Source of the DNA: Carya illinoinensis
Lineage: Eukaryota > Streptophyta > Magnoliopsida > Fagales > Juglandaceae
Direction: 5' to 3'
DNA: 64,000 nucleotides
Assembly (NCBI RefSeq): GCF_018687715.1
Contig: NC_056762.1
Location: forward strand, 16,412,364 to 16,476,363
Every line of letters begins with the position of its first letter. Within the stretch, counting starts at the first letter, position 1. The position numbers were made by a program, and so were the translations under genes. Positions 34,001-44,405 of the stretch are shown piece after piece. The notes under the pieces were generated by a model. It saw nothing but the letters and a program-made list of their open reading frames with translations. It was not told the origin of the DNA and did no database searches.

Positions 34001-37000
34001 AATTATCATTTATTGACAACGTTACACCTAGTGTAACCTATAATAATGTTATTTCACTCAACCAATTATTCAATCAATATTATTCCAAACTGACAGCTTG
34101 ATACATTTTCTCTACACATTCATCATCCTTACAATATCAAGATGATTGGAGATTAAAATATCTCTCCTCTACAAAATGTTTGAAAGAAAAGTTTCCTTAA
34201 ATTTTAAAAATATGCCAAATGTGTGAGTTTTGGATTAGACAGTAATAATCAAATGAAATTTGGGATGCATGAATAGGTATAAAACATTGTATAATCCGAC
34301 AGTCAACTTGTCAAAATTTTTATCCAGCAAAAGGTTATCGAGTAGGGAGATATTTGAGTTATACCATGTCTGACTTTAATCTGTTTGATATGTATAGCCT
34401 CTACACATGTATGCCTTCTCACGTACTTGCGTTTTAATTCCTGGATTTTACCTTTGTAGGCTGGGCGGTTGCGGTCAGAAAACAACGTGCTTCAAATGGT
34501 AATGTTAAATTTACTGGTATTTTCAAATATATCAAGTCATGATTATTTCATATGAAAATACTGGCATCCAGTGAGAAAACTCCTCTTTTTCACTAGAAAG
34601 AATGGTTTGCATGACATCATGATCCAGCTAGATAATGCTGCAATAGTTAACTGTTGTGGTGAAACAGCAAACAAAACCTAAAGAGTAGAATGGAATTAAA
34701 TTAGTTTTTTTCTCAATGCAACCTGCCTTTGATTTTCATTATAATTGTATAGAGAATATTTCAATATCATGCAGCTTTGCGGAAATGAATACAATTCTTT
34801 AGGGCTTATGACAGGAAAGAGAGATGGAAATCAACTCACAATTTTTTTTTCCAGAGTTTAATCTTACTTTGCTTAAAGAGAGTCATAATGCAATTGTCTG
34901 GCTTAATTGTGAAATTTTCTCCAAATGTTTGTCTCTGGTGCTTCTCACTGAAAATAATCATGTTTCCTCAACTGTTATCCCCTTTTCATTAGTCTTATTG
35001 TCAATCTCCTCGTTTCATTATTACGGTGGGTTGGGGGGCATTGAGGAAGTTGCTGGTGGATGCATAAGTGTATAAGTGTTTGAATTTGTATTGGATGGGG
35101 CTGGTGTTATATGTATCATGGAAAGAAGTAGAAAGGTGGTAAAGGAGGTTAGCATTGGTAGCACCGCAGTGAGGTGGCAAGCATGCATGGTGGAGGACTG
35201 CACAGCATTAATGAGCAGTAGTGATTATTTGGTGTCATGCTTCTTCAAGAATGTGGAGGATGGGTTTGTGTGGGCTTTTGTAGGTATTTATGGTTGGAAT
35301 TTAGATAGTTTCATGAGACTATTATTGGATGTGATTGTTGGTTTGTATAGCTGGCAGGAGGTGCCTCAGTTTACAGATTTTCCCATGCTTATCTTTGATT
35401 TGGGCCTTTTGGATTTGCCTTTGCCCCTCGTGGGGTGTGCATTCACGTGGTCCAACATTGGGGTTTGGTCTAGATTGAACAATTTCCTGGTTTTACCTTT
35501 GTGGGATTTCCCTAAGGTGTGCCAGAAAAGATTGCCTTGGATTTGTTCAGAACAAGGGCACTGATATTTCAAGTTCGAAAATATGTGGCTGAAATTTGAT
35601 GGTTGTAAACAAGGTAAGACAGTGATGGTCTTCTTATTAGATTCATGGAACGTCGAGTTTTATGCTGGCTCTCAAACTAAAAGCTTTGAAGAATGACCTA
35701 AAGATGTGGAATGCGGAACTTTTATGGAATGTTGATGGTTGAAGTCTTCTCTTCTGGAGGAGTTGCAGCCCTTGGAGGGTGGTGCATTAGGATGAGGTGA
35801 TATTGAGGAAAAGTCATCGTGTCTAACCTTGAGAAGGTAATCTTGCTGGAGGAGATTTCGTGGAGGCAAAAATCTAGGGCTCTTTGGTTGAATGAAGGGG
35901 ATAAATGCTCAAAGTTCTTCCATTAGGGGGCCACTGTGATGCTTCACATCGACGGCTTTGTCTTGCCAATTGTATAAGTGTGATCGTGAAGAAGATTATT
36001 TTGAAACCCTAGATGCTTGACTCAGTGCTAATTGCCTCTAAATATTTGGATGGTAGAATCAAAGAGGAAGTGCCAGGTATTTTATGTAAGCTGGATGTGG
36101 ACATGGCTCATGACCATGTGAATTGGGAGTTTCTATTTTACTTGATTGGGAGGTGCGGGTTTGGGGAAAGGTGGTGTAAAGGAAGGTGAGCCCTATCAAG
36201 TAAAGGCATTGCAGCAGCTCTCTCTCCTAACAGCTAGTAGGCCAAGACGGAATGGGGAAAGTGGGGTAAAATGGCTGATACTACTAGAAGGATTCCTCTT
36301 TGGCTGATAGGTACTGTAACTGGTATTCCCGTGATTGGTTCAATAGGTCTTTCATTTTCTGGTTTTTCTTCTGGATTGGGTTCATCCCTGTAGTAATCAG
36401 ATGATCTGGGTCGTACCTGTTCCGATTCAAAATGACAAAAGAACTAGGCAGCAGTAGGAGCCCTAAAGAGGAAAGGGGCTTTGGTACAAGAATGAGAGAA
36501 AGTTGATAGGCTGGAAAAGGATGTACTTGTCAAAAGGGGAGAATCAAGAGCACTCTTTCTAACCTTACCTACATACTCTCTATCCTTATTTTCTTTACCT
36601 ATAGGTGTGGAAACCATATCAAGAAGATTTTTCATGCTTTTTTGTGGGGGTGGAATTGGCAATAAGGCTAAGTTTCATCTTGTTAATTGGGATAAGGTTT
36701 AGGCCCCAATCTCAAGCGGAGGGGTGGGGGTTTGCAAGTTGAGGATTCTTAACAAGTCTCTTCTTGGGAAGTGGTTATGTAGTATCATCAAGAAGGGGAG
36801 ACGTTGTGGAGGATTGTAATTGATTTTGAGTATGAGAGTGCTTGGGGGTTGGTGCTCGAATGAAATGAAGAGGTGTGCTGGTGTGAGATTGTGGGAAAAT
36901 ATTAGGAATGGATGGGGTTTTGCAAGTCACTTAAGATTTGTGGTTGGCGAGGAATCCAGGGTCAGATTTTAGCATGATATTTGGTGTGGCAAAAGGGCTC

Positions 37001-37876
37001 TCAAGATTTTATTTCTTGCCCGATTTTGGATTATTGCACATGACTTGGAGGCCTTGGTGGCAGATCTTTTGGATGGTTCTAGTAAAGAGCCTTACAGTGG
37101 AATGCTCATTTTACTTGAGTGGCTCAAGATTGGGAAGATGGGGCTATTTCCTAACTTTTCAACTTGATGCACGCATAGAGAATTGGTAGCAACAAGGTGG
37201 ATAAGATGGTTTGGTTTCATTTGGGGAGTAGGAAGTTCGCTATTCAGTCCTTCTCCTTGGAAGTGCATATGTAGGAGCAAGGTGCCTCCCAAGGTTGCTT
37301 TCTGTGTTTGGACTGCTTCTCTTGGGAAAATCTGAACCATGGACAATCTGAGGAAGCAAGGGCTTGTTGTTATTTATGGATTGGTGCTATGTGTAAAAAA
37401 AAGTGGTGAAATGTGGATCATTTATTACTGCACTCTGAGGTGGCCAGGGCCTTATAGGATGAGGTTTTTAGCAAGACCGGACTTACTTGGTTAATGCCTA
37501 GGAGGGTGGTAGATCTCCTTGCTAGTTGGAGAGGCCTTTAGGGTAATAACCAAATTGCTACAGTGTGGCATATAATTCCCTTATGTCTCATGTGGCGCAT
37601 TTGGCTAGAAAGAAATGGTTGGAACTTTGAAGATAGAAAATGCTTTTTTTCTTTTCTATTTTTTATTTTATTTTATTGGCACCAGGTGTCCAAGAAAAAT
37701 ACTCGACTAATTCTAGTGGTGTATAGGCCCAGAGAGAAAGCTCTTTGGATGATCTTTAGATGTTTCTTCTTCCACATTTTATTCTTGTGGGCTTCTGTCA
37801 TTGTCCTCAATGGGCCTATCTTTCATGATTTTCTTGTATCCATCTCTAGCTCCAAACATGTCACTAGCTGCTCTCT

Positions 37877-37913
<37 letters not shown>

Positions 37914-40900
37914 CACACACACACTTCCTATGTACATGGGCTGATCTTCTCATATTTACTTGATTTAATAAAATCTTATTTTACCTATTAAATACATTAT
38001 CTTACTTTGCTTAGAGAATCACTGTCTAGATCTTAATGCTGATAGTGTATAAGAAAAGAGTTGAAGCTCCCACATCTAAGCAGGCATCGCTACTTGACTC
38101 TTGTTTGACGGGGTCACTTTTCCATTACTTAAATTATTAATTAATTCTACACAATGATTAAGTCTGTTAGCATTTCCTTTTGAGATTTTACCCAAAATAA
38201 TGATACTTAACTCTATTTTACTTAAATACCCTCCATTTAAAACAGAGGTATAAAAAGGTTGTAAAAACTTTTTCCCACAAGATCGTTGTGACTTGAAGAA
38301 AAATTTGTTTGAAAACTCACAGCCGCCTTTCGGAGATCCTATATACCAGTCAATAACATTTGATAAGCAATATTTGGTGAAGTGTCCCTTGTCTCTTCAA
38401 AGATCCATCAATCATGAAGAGGCCATTGTTCCAAAGTTTTGAATTTTGTGGAAGGGATGTTCACACTTCCCCACCGGGCTGAGCCTAACTTGTTCCTGGG
38501 AGGCCCAACAACCAAAGCATAGTTGGCCCATGAGTCAGGATAAAAGGAAGGAGGCCCAAGGCCAATGCAGGAAGAGGGTCGACATGGAATGATGGGACGA
38601 TAACCTCTCTGACATGACCCTGCATACGCACATAGTAGTAGAGCCACACTGCATTTAAGGGCCATATACGGAACGCCACAAAGGATATGATCAGGGGAGT
38701 CGCACCGCATTAAAGGCGAGAACGAGGTACCCTGTACAAAGGATGGGCTCCTCTGACACAAGATACGGGGGACCATGTCAGCAGGGAGTATAAAATCTGA
38801 ATCCCAGGTTAGAATACCTTCTTATGTTCTCTCACATACTAAAATTCTCTCTGAGGATCAACAAACTAACTTAGGCATCAAAGGTGACTCATAAACCCCG
38901 AGCACTCACCTTCTTTGTGTTGCAGGAGTCTAGTGACCGGTGTGCAAAACATGTCATTAACATTCTGTTCCATACTTACAAAAAAAAAAAAAAAAAAAAT
39001 TTGTTCCGGTGACTGTTCCAATTGGGAACGGAATATTTCAATACTAGTATATTTCGGTATACCGTTTCGGGATAGTTATATGAATAAATTACTTATATAT
39101 CTATAACTGGAATATATATGTTATATATATATACATTGATAAAAATGTAGTTGCTGAAATTAGCTTCATGAACCAACAGATTCCTTATCACACAATCCAT
39201 GAGCTTTTCATCAGTGATATCACTCTTACCAAAAAGGACGACCTTGTCATATCACATAATCCATGAGTTGGGCTTTTGAAACGAAACGGTCATTAGCAAC
39301 TAGAATGGTCATATCAATGATATCACTCACTTTGGTTCAACCCAAACCGGAATGGAACGCAGTTGGACTCCCATCATGACTAATTTCAGAGTGAAATGTC
39401 CTTTCTGACTAGAATACTGGAATCCGGTCAGAATGCACCGAAACAGGCCGGAATTCTTGCCAGAATGAAATATCTCACATATCCGTGCCGGTTATTGTTT
39501 CAGCATGAAACATTCCTACCATTCCGGCCAGAACGGAATGAAAAACAAAAGATTGCATTGTTCACCTTGTTAGGCACCGTAAAAGTCAAAACTTCAATAC
39601 CAAGGATCAAATGGTTGTGGAGGTATCATAAAGAAGGGGAGGCTCTTTGGAGGATTGTTATTGTGCCAAGTATGAGAATTATTGGCGTGGTTGGTGCTCT
39701 AACGAAATAAGAGGGGCATATGGTGTGGGAGTGTGGAAATTCATTCATAATGGATGGGGGAATTCTTTAGAAATTTCATATTTGAGGTGGGTAGGGAAAA
39801 CCGGATCAATTTTTGGCATGATTTGTGGTGTGGGGATGAGGCCTTGAAGAATGTTTCCCCTCTCTCTTCAGAATTGCTTCGAATAAAGGTGCTTCTGTGG
39901 CTGTTTACATGGATAATACTGCTGGATATTTGTTCAGTGGTCAGTAAGCTTTATTAGAGATGTCCAAGATTGAGAAATGGAGGACATTACTTATTTTTAC
40001 AGCTTGCTTTATGCTTTAAACATAAACTCAAGAGTGGAGTCTTGAAACACAGACCAAGGAGTCTGACATGTGTTCAAGTCAACGGGCTAGTAAAACCGTA
40101 AGGCGCAAGGAAGCTAATTGGTGGGATCCTCTTGTGGGTTGCACCACCGACTGACCTTGATCTTTTGAGAAGGGTTCTAGTGAGAGCATACCTGTCGAGA
40201 CCTGAATGATGGTGAACTATGCCTGAGTGGGGCGAAGCCAAAGGTAACTTTGGTGGAGTCCCGCAGCGATACTGAAGTGAAAATCGTTCGTCTGACTTGG
40301 ATACAGGGGTAAAAGACTAATCGATCCGTCTAGCAACTAGTTCCCTCCGAAGTTTCCCTTAGGATAGCTGGAGCTCATGGGCGAGTTCTATCAGCTAAAG
40401 CTACTGATTAGATGCGTCAGGGGTGCAACGCCCTCGACCTATTCTCAAACTTTAAATAGGTAGGACAACATGGTTGCTTTGTTGAGTCGAGATTCTGCAT
40501 CCAAGAGCACGAGAATGCCCACATGGTCCATGACAAACAACGTAAACTTGAAGGTATGCATGGTGACACGTGGACAACTTCAAAGTCCAACCAGCACCCA
40601 AAGACGCGCACTGGCAAGGAAATGGGGCAACGGGAGGAACAAATTCCATCCATGTAGGTCTGTAACATAGGAACCCTTCAGTAGGCCAACATGCAATTCA
40701 CAAGAGGAGCCTTTGTGAGGAGGAGCACGCCTAATATTTCGATGCGCAAGCACAGAGCCTGTCAAGACATACAACCTCATCACCACTCACGCACTGTTAC
40801 GTATGCCAAACCACAACATCAAACAATTTGAACCACAACCCCTGCCCCGCTAGGCATGGGAAATAAGAGGAGAAAGTAAAACAATATATTGTTGAGGTCC

Positions 40901-42752
40901 AACCCCAGGGGAGCCAAGCCAAACCAGCAAGGTTCAATCCCATGGAAACAAGGCCATCAAGGTCTGGAAGCCCCCTCAATGAAGCAAGTGTGTAGCACTG
41001 GGTGCCATAACACCATCTGCTATGCATAGGTGTGTCAAATAGGAAGCAAACAAACACACAGGCCCAGCCGCCATGAGGCCAACTGAATGTACAATGAAAA
41101 ATAGAGTTCAAGTTCAACCCCATGGAAGCAAGGCCAACATCATCCGAATAACACCCAAAGCAACAATGTGTGTAGCACTAGGTGCCATAACACTATCCGC
41201 CGTGCACAAGCATGTTGCAAAGGAAGCACCCTAACAAATAGGCTCAGGATAGATTACTTTGGAATCAGTTTGGTAATAAGAAATTCTCCGTTAGATCTTT
41301 ATACAAGGTCTTAGCGTCGCATTTTTCTATTGACTTTTTTCTTTGGAAAAATATTTGGAGATGCAAGGTGCCTCTTAAGGTGGCTTTCTTTGGGTGGTTG
41401 GCTTCTCACAAGAAAATTCTTACCATTGATAAGTTAAGAAAGTGTGGTATCGTTGCAATGGATTGGTGCTTTATATGCAAAAGATGTGGTGAATTTGGTG
41501 TTATGGTTAGCTTGTACTGTTTGATCATGAGTTTTCAGGGTTAGCTTGTAATTAGGTGTCTCTCTCTTGTACACTTAGTGTATTTGGGCTATGCGTAATT
41601 ATGTTTTTAATAAATTTCTTACTTATTTATCACAACAAAATATTCTTCATCAAACAGTGGAGGTGAATCCCAATCAATAACTGACTCAAGTAATTATCAC
41701 AACCCTACAACCACATTTTGTCCAAGAACGTGAACAATACTATCTTTTTAATTATTCAATTTTGCCTCTTCCTTGCAAGAACAACGAACGAACCTCTAAC
41801 TCATCAAGTCTTTCCTACATGACGTAAGTTGAAACTTAATATCCTAGTATTGCAATTTCTTTTGATGCGAGACCAAGGACATATTTCTGCTTTGATGCCT
41901 CCTGATTATGTTAGATTATGCTGCAATAACTAGAAGTTACTTTGGATTGCTAATAAATCTTAAGGAATGTAGAAAGAGATTATTTTAAGAAATAAAATAG
42001 GGTTCTATGAAAGTAGCATGTCTTCTCAGATTTTCGTTCCTAATTTAATAAAACCTAGGTGTACCTTCGATGTATTATTCTTTGACAATCTAGGCGCCCA
42101 ATACGTAGAAATAAATGACTGGTTACTAAACCCAACATATTTACTCTATTACAGTTTTGATGGCTGATTTTTATGGGGAAGTTGGACAAGCTCTCGTGCA
42201 TGTCTGTTTTCTCCGGATTATCTGATTCCTGGGCAGCGAAATCACTAGTAAACAAGAGTAATAATATATTGGGAATTGAGCAGGAAAATTTGTGTTGGAT
42301 GATTTGTTTGTAGCCTTGGCACAACAGTTTATAACTTCCGTACGTGTCTAATTTGGAGTTGTTGCTTGAATTACACAATCATAAAAACAAATGAAATGAT
42401 AATGAATATAGTTAGAGTAATGCTACGTACAGTCTCCATTTGGGGACTGCTCATGCAAGACTCTTTTGAGTAACTTTTTTGTGTGTTTATACTCCGAAGC
42501 TTTGAAATTTATCATCCAACTGGCGTGAAGAATTTGTTGAAATGGTCGAGTTAACTGAGTTGCCATGCATTCTAGGTACTGAAACACCAGCAAGTCATTG
42601 AGGAGCTCGTGGAGGAAAATGAAAAGCTTCGCCAGGTACTAATGGAAGATCTGAAAATACCACCCAGCAAGTTTCAAGCTACTTATTCAACTAGAAATAA
42701 GTATCTGTGCACTGATTGCTTTGATTGCCGAAGAAAGCAAAGAAAAAAGTAG
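26243..42752 (+). CDS. seven-exon gene, 321-aa glycine-rich/coiled-coil protein of unknown function
   Basis: Coding exons are 26243-26435, 28949-29037, 29146-29221, 33173-33222, 33307-33648, 34460-34498 and 42576-42752. All introns are GT-AG and the phases join to give 321 codons plus TAG. The N-terminus is Ser/Asn-rich (1-25), followed by [19 protein letters not shown] and two glycine-repeat segments: [13 protein letters not shown] (47-59) and [15 protein letters not shown] (106-120). A Met/Gln/Gly-rich middle (137-200) follows, then a heptad-like coiled coil (about 248-290, [10 protein letters not shown]...[16 protein letters not shown]) and a Cys/basic tail ([14 protein letters not shown]). 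I recall conserved unnamed plant proteins of this layout. No catalytic motif is seen. The glycine zippers could pack helices or insert into a membrane, and the coiled coil suggests oligomers; both are inference. Start: first ATG, with stops upstream. Introns 1, 3 and 6 are swollen by transposons. Confidence 0.85.
26436..28948 (+). other. intron 1 with LINE tails and homopolymer tracts
   Basis: Donor GTAACA, acceptor TTCTCAG. It contains a minus-strand LINE 3' tail at about 26965-27030 (AAATCTTTATTAAAAAGCAC), an ACTTATCAT plus A18 tail at 27571-27599, a C31 run at 28004-28034, T12G9 at 28250-28270, a LINE-tail sequence at 28565-28632 and T16G19 at 28790-28824. Short open frames across these tracts are not genes. 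Confidence 0.75.
29537..29835 (-). mobile_element. LINE 3' fragment in intron 3
   Basis: A T run followed by AGTTAATAAGAATTTTATTACC and a CAAAGCCCAAGTACAC motif, the complement of a plant L1 3' tail. Upstream on the minus strand are remnants reading [20 protein letters not shown], similar to the C-terminal region after the LINE zinc segment. Confidence 0.6.
29945..30130 (+). repeat. possible SINE 3' remnant
   Basis: GGGTTTATACCCCAGGGGTAGG followed by a TTTGAAGGACCT block resembles the end of the SINE at 32499-32751 (GGGTTTACTCTGCAGGGG, TTTGAAGGGCCCT). No head or poly(A) tail is recognised. Confidence 0.35.
30314..31265. mobile_element. 952-bp non-autonomous hAT in intron 3
   Basis: The left end TTGGGGTGAGCA and right end (complement) TAGGGATGAGCA are imperfect 12-bp inverted repeats. 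Flanking octamers are TACAAGTG (30306-30313) and TACAAGGG (31266-31273), an 8-bp target duplication with one mismatch. Subterminal regions are rich in GGAGTCGGA/CTCCGACT motifs. The centre is a degenerate AT minisatellite (CTAGACTTATACTA-like). No coding sequence. Confidence 0.8.
31305..32352 (-). pseudogene. internally deleted LINE (endonuclease joined to 3' tail)
   Basis: On the minus strand, 32035-32352 encodes the linker before ORF2 ([31 protein letters not shown]). Then 31985 to 31440 reads an endonuclease with breaks: [42 protein letters not shown], and [21 protein letters not shown]. It jumps straight to a 3' tail with T-rich plus strand (31305-31340). The reverse transcriptase and RNase H are gone. 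Opposite orientation to the host gene, lying in intron 3. Confidence 0.75.
32499..32751 (+). mobile_element. tRNA-derived SINE in intron 3
   Basis: The head contains a pol III A-box-like TGGCCAAGTGGTGAAGG (32511-32527) and a B box GGTTCAACACC (32564-32574), spaced as in a tRNA. A tRNA-unrelated body with GTGCGGTGCACGGGGCTGGG and a short A run (32741-32752) follow. Flanks ATGTTGAAGATA (32487-32498) and ATGCTGGAGATA (32752-32763) match in 10 of 12 positions, an aged target duplication. The layout resembles the Au-type SINEs of plants; the family name is a suggestion. Confidence 0.75.
36176..36485 (+). other. organelle-derived insert replacing the LINE RT core
   Basis: About 300 bp not belonging to the LINE, with psbJ in its middle. 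The upstream flank (GGCATTGCAGCAGCTCTCTC region) does not read as the psbL-psbJ spacer to me. The donor could be plastid DNA or a mitochondrial copy of plastid DNA. Edges are estimated from where LINE protein similarity stops and restarts. Confidence 0.6.
36271..36393 (+). pseudogene. psbJ: nuclear copy of plastid psbJ (photosystem II subunit J)
   Basis: ATG to TAG is exactly 41 codons, the normal psbJ length. The frame is uninterrupted: it begins MADTT and continues [20 protein letters not shown], ending SGLGSSL. psbJ encodes a single-span thylakoid protein of photosystem II and normally lies in the plastid psbE-psbF-psbL-psbJ cluster. Substitutions include Arg for the usual Gly after MADTT and a changed segment after IG (LSFSGFSS), so it has drifted. 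There is no plastid promoter context and it sits inside a LINE in an intron, so it is not expected to be expressed. Too short for ordinary gene calling. Confidence 0.85.
37868..37924. repeat. CT and CA microsatellites
   Basis: A (CT)n run (about 37868-37898) is followed at once by a (CA)n run (37899-37924), in the LINE 3' region. Confidence 0.9.
38420..38935 (+). repeat. probable gypsy LTR in intron 6
   Basis: GGCCCAA-rich U3-like sequence, a TATA box (GAGTATAAAATCTG near 38788), then ATTCTCTCT motifs, CCCCGAGCACTC and a TTGTGTTGCAGG near the end. This order matches a common plant gypsy LTR as I remember it. Edges and a target duplication were not resolved. Confidence 0.5.
38985..39545. repeat. 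diverged hAT-like repeat with CCGGAAT motifs
   Basis: Contains TTGTTCCGGTGACTG, GGAACGGAATAT, ACCGTTTCGGG, GGCCGGAATT and CCGGCCAGAACGGAATG. This resembles non-autonomous elements whose ends carry GGAACGG/CCGGAAT words. An A run precedes it (38980-38999). No clean inverted ends found. Confidence 0.35.
40039..40487 (+). pseudogene. partial 26S (large-subunit) rRNA sequence
   Basis: From TCTTGAAACACAGACCAAGG through GTCTGACATGTG, GGCGCAAGGAAGCTAATTGG, CTGAGAAGGGTT-like, ATGGTGAACTATGCCTGAG, GCAGCGATACTGA, AAATCGTTCGTCTGACTTGG, GGTTCCCTCCGAAGTTTCCC-like, GGATAGCTGGAGCTC, CAACGCCCTCGACC and TATTCTCAAACTTTAAATAG to about 40487. This is the conserved large-subunit core in sense orientation. It shows many C-to-T and G-to-A changes and is only about 450 bp of a 3.4-kb molecule, so it is a dispersed relic, not a functional rRNA gene. 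Similarity is lost after GTTGAG near 40486. Confidence 0.9.
40488..41251. repeat. rest of the rDNA-bearing insert, with a 180-bp repeat
   Basis: 40488-40880 has no feature I recognise. 40932-41111 and 41112-41251 are direct repeats with a 180-bp period: GTTCAAYCCCATGGAARCAAG starts each, and GTGTGTAGCACTRGGTGCCATAACAC recurs in both as two matched blocks. Ribosomal intergenic spacer is a possible source but is unproven. Confidence 0.55.
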
Positions 42753-43960
42753 ATTTGTATGCGATTTTAAGCACTTTGCCATAGAACGATATAAGTGGTT
42801 TACCTAATACTCTCAACTTATACCCTTATCAAAAAATGGGGAAAAAAAAAATGATAAATAAATCAACTTATACTCTTTAACCCAGGGGTTTAGACTTGGT
42901 TTTGGCTTTGCACTGGGCAGAATCATTTTCGACGACCCAAAAAAAAAAAAAAAAAAAAAAGTAGAAAACTACATTACTTCGCACACAAGTGTACTAATAG
43001 ATTATGTACTCGAAGAGTTGAACTACCGATCACGGGGACTTTCTTTTCTCCTTTTGTCGTTAAGATCGCAAGGCAATTAATCTTCTTGCCTCAAGGTTCG
43101 TTTTGATATTTGCCATTCCTTTAAATTTTATGCCGTTGAAACTTCAAACGAAAGATTAGACAAAAATACCTAATTGTGAGATTTCGATATTCAAGAGTCA
43201 ATTTTTTAAAGAACCTAAACGTCAATTTGTAAAATTGGAAAACCTCATACTGATTTTGCAACTAATTCGAAACAAGATTGAGATATGCCATGTAACACCT
43301 ACCTTTGGTTGACCAATGTGACATATTGATGTCACGTGTAAGCCAATTAAAGATTAAACGTGGCATTAGTATGCCTTATGGTGATCACTCGATTGTTTTC
43401 TCATGATAATAATATATATACCTACTTGTGAATGTTTTGAATTTATTTTTTTGTTGCCTAGACTATATATACTCAATGGAATTTATCGAGGCTCAACCCC
43501 ATTACATATGTTATTGCTTTAAGGTACTCATTGAGGATTCTTAAGTTTGCTATTCAATCTTGCTCTAGGTGGAAATATAAAATTATTATCCATTTAAGCA
43601 ATTCTACTTTAAGAAATCTATGTAAAACGTCATCTATACTTGCCATTACTGTACGAGTAATGGTTCAACTATTCCCCTATCTAGAGCTCCTATTACACTC
43701 ACCAGAATTATACACTCTTTTGCTATCACTCGAAGACTAATGGTGGATAAATTATCATGATACACTCATAGATGAATAAAATGAAATAATATGGCGCAAA
43801 TTATATCTTTATAAAGCAGAATAAGTTATGAGGCTCAATATTGAAAAAGAAAGATTATGAGCTTTTGATGAATGATTCTTATAGAGCTTGTAATTGTTTT
43901 ATTTAAGAAAATTTCAAATGGGTTTTTTATACAGATACGAGAAAGCTTGTTTCCAGTTGT
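42753..43960. other. 3' flank of the host gene; no gene seen
   Basis: Presumptive 3' UTR starts here. A SINE-like tail (GGGGTTTAGACTTGG... and A20 at 42940-42960) lies about 150-210 bp after the stop codon. 43000-43960 is AT-rich with no coding signal. Confidence 0.45.
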
Positions 43961-43969
43961 ATAAGATCC

Positions 43970-44270
43970 TTTTTCAAGTTTTCAATTCTAATGTAAAAAA
44001 CTTCTTTCTTTTTAACCAATGTAAATTTCAAAAAGTATATTTCGTTCTTCAAAATTTTCATGCAAATGTCGAAAGGTTTCATTCCTCTCTGAAAATATTA
44101 AAAAGAGCATCTTTCGTTTTCAAAATTTCTCATGCAAACGTCAAAAACCTTACTCCTTTTTGCATATCTAAAGACAAAAAGCATATTTCATTTTTTTTTT
44201 TTTTTTATCATGCAAATATTAAAAAGTTTCTTCCATTTCTCAAAATGCAAATGATGCAAATGAGATTATC
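43970..44270. repeat. degenerate ~75-bp tandem repeat
   Basis: Related starts occur at about 43985 (TTCTAATGTAAAAAAC), 44059 (CATGCAAATGTCGAAAGG), 44131 (CATGCAAACGTCAAAAACC) and 44210 (CATGCAAATATTAAAAAG), spacing 72-79 bp. The open frame across it (43894-44274) is a by-product: its peptide just repeats an HANVK-type unit. Confidence 0.6.
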
Positions 44271-44405
44271 GTGAGTTTAGAAATATGTTTGAGCGTTAGA
44301 AATTTTTTAAATTAAAAAGAAATGTACAAAAAAAATTCTTACACTTCACTGGCAAGCTTGCTCTTTTTTTTTTTTTTTGGCTCATGCTTGATTTATTGTT
44401 TTTTT

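Larger units (their letters stand above)
35085..37990 (+). pseudogene. LINE in intron 6, interrupted by organelle-type DNA
   Basis: Sense to the host gene. The endonuclease part is at 35220-35500 ([41 protein letters not shown]). The linker follows at about 35840-35925 ([20 protein letters not shown]), then the RT start at 36010-36160 ([40 protein letters not shown]). A foreign 300-bp segment replaces the RT core. LINE sequence resumes at about 36486 ([30 protein letters not shown]) and runs through the thumb and zinc regions to a 3' UTR with CT and CA microsatellites and a TTACTTGATTTAATAAAATC end near 37980. Many stops; dead. Confidence 0.8.
39596..41600 (+). pseudogene. second LINE body in intron 6, split by an rDNA-bearing insert
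   Basis: The left part, 39605-40038, reads [17 protein letters not shown], then [20 protein letters not shown], and in a third frame [12 protein letters not shown] and [12 protein letters not shown]. The right part resumes at 41252 with [22 protein letters not shown], then the zinc segment [15 protein letters not shown] and [10 protein letters not shown], and a tail with TTACTTATTTATCA near 41620. The two halves join without loss of codons (SRVE then DRLL), so the 1.21-kb stretch between them is a clean insertion. Confidence 0.75.
34499..42575 (+). other. 8.1-kb intron 6, transposon-filled
   Basis: Donor GTAATG, acceptor TTCTAG. It separates the 13-codon exon 6 from the last exon. Inside are two LINE bodies, each interrupted by foreign DNA, an LTR, a diverged CCGGAAT-rich hAT-like stretch and microsatellites (listed separately). 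Nothing recognisable at 34500-35080 and 37990-38400. Confidence 0.8.

Noticed and set aside
40488..40880. Continuation of the 26S rRNA
   Set aside because: After GTTGAG the conserved large-subunit sequence can no longer be followed.
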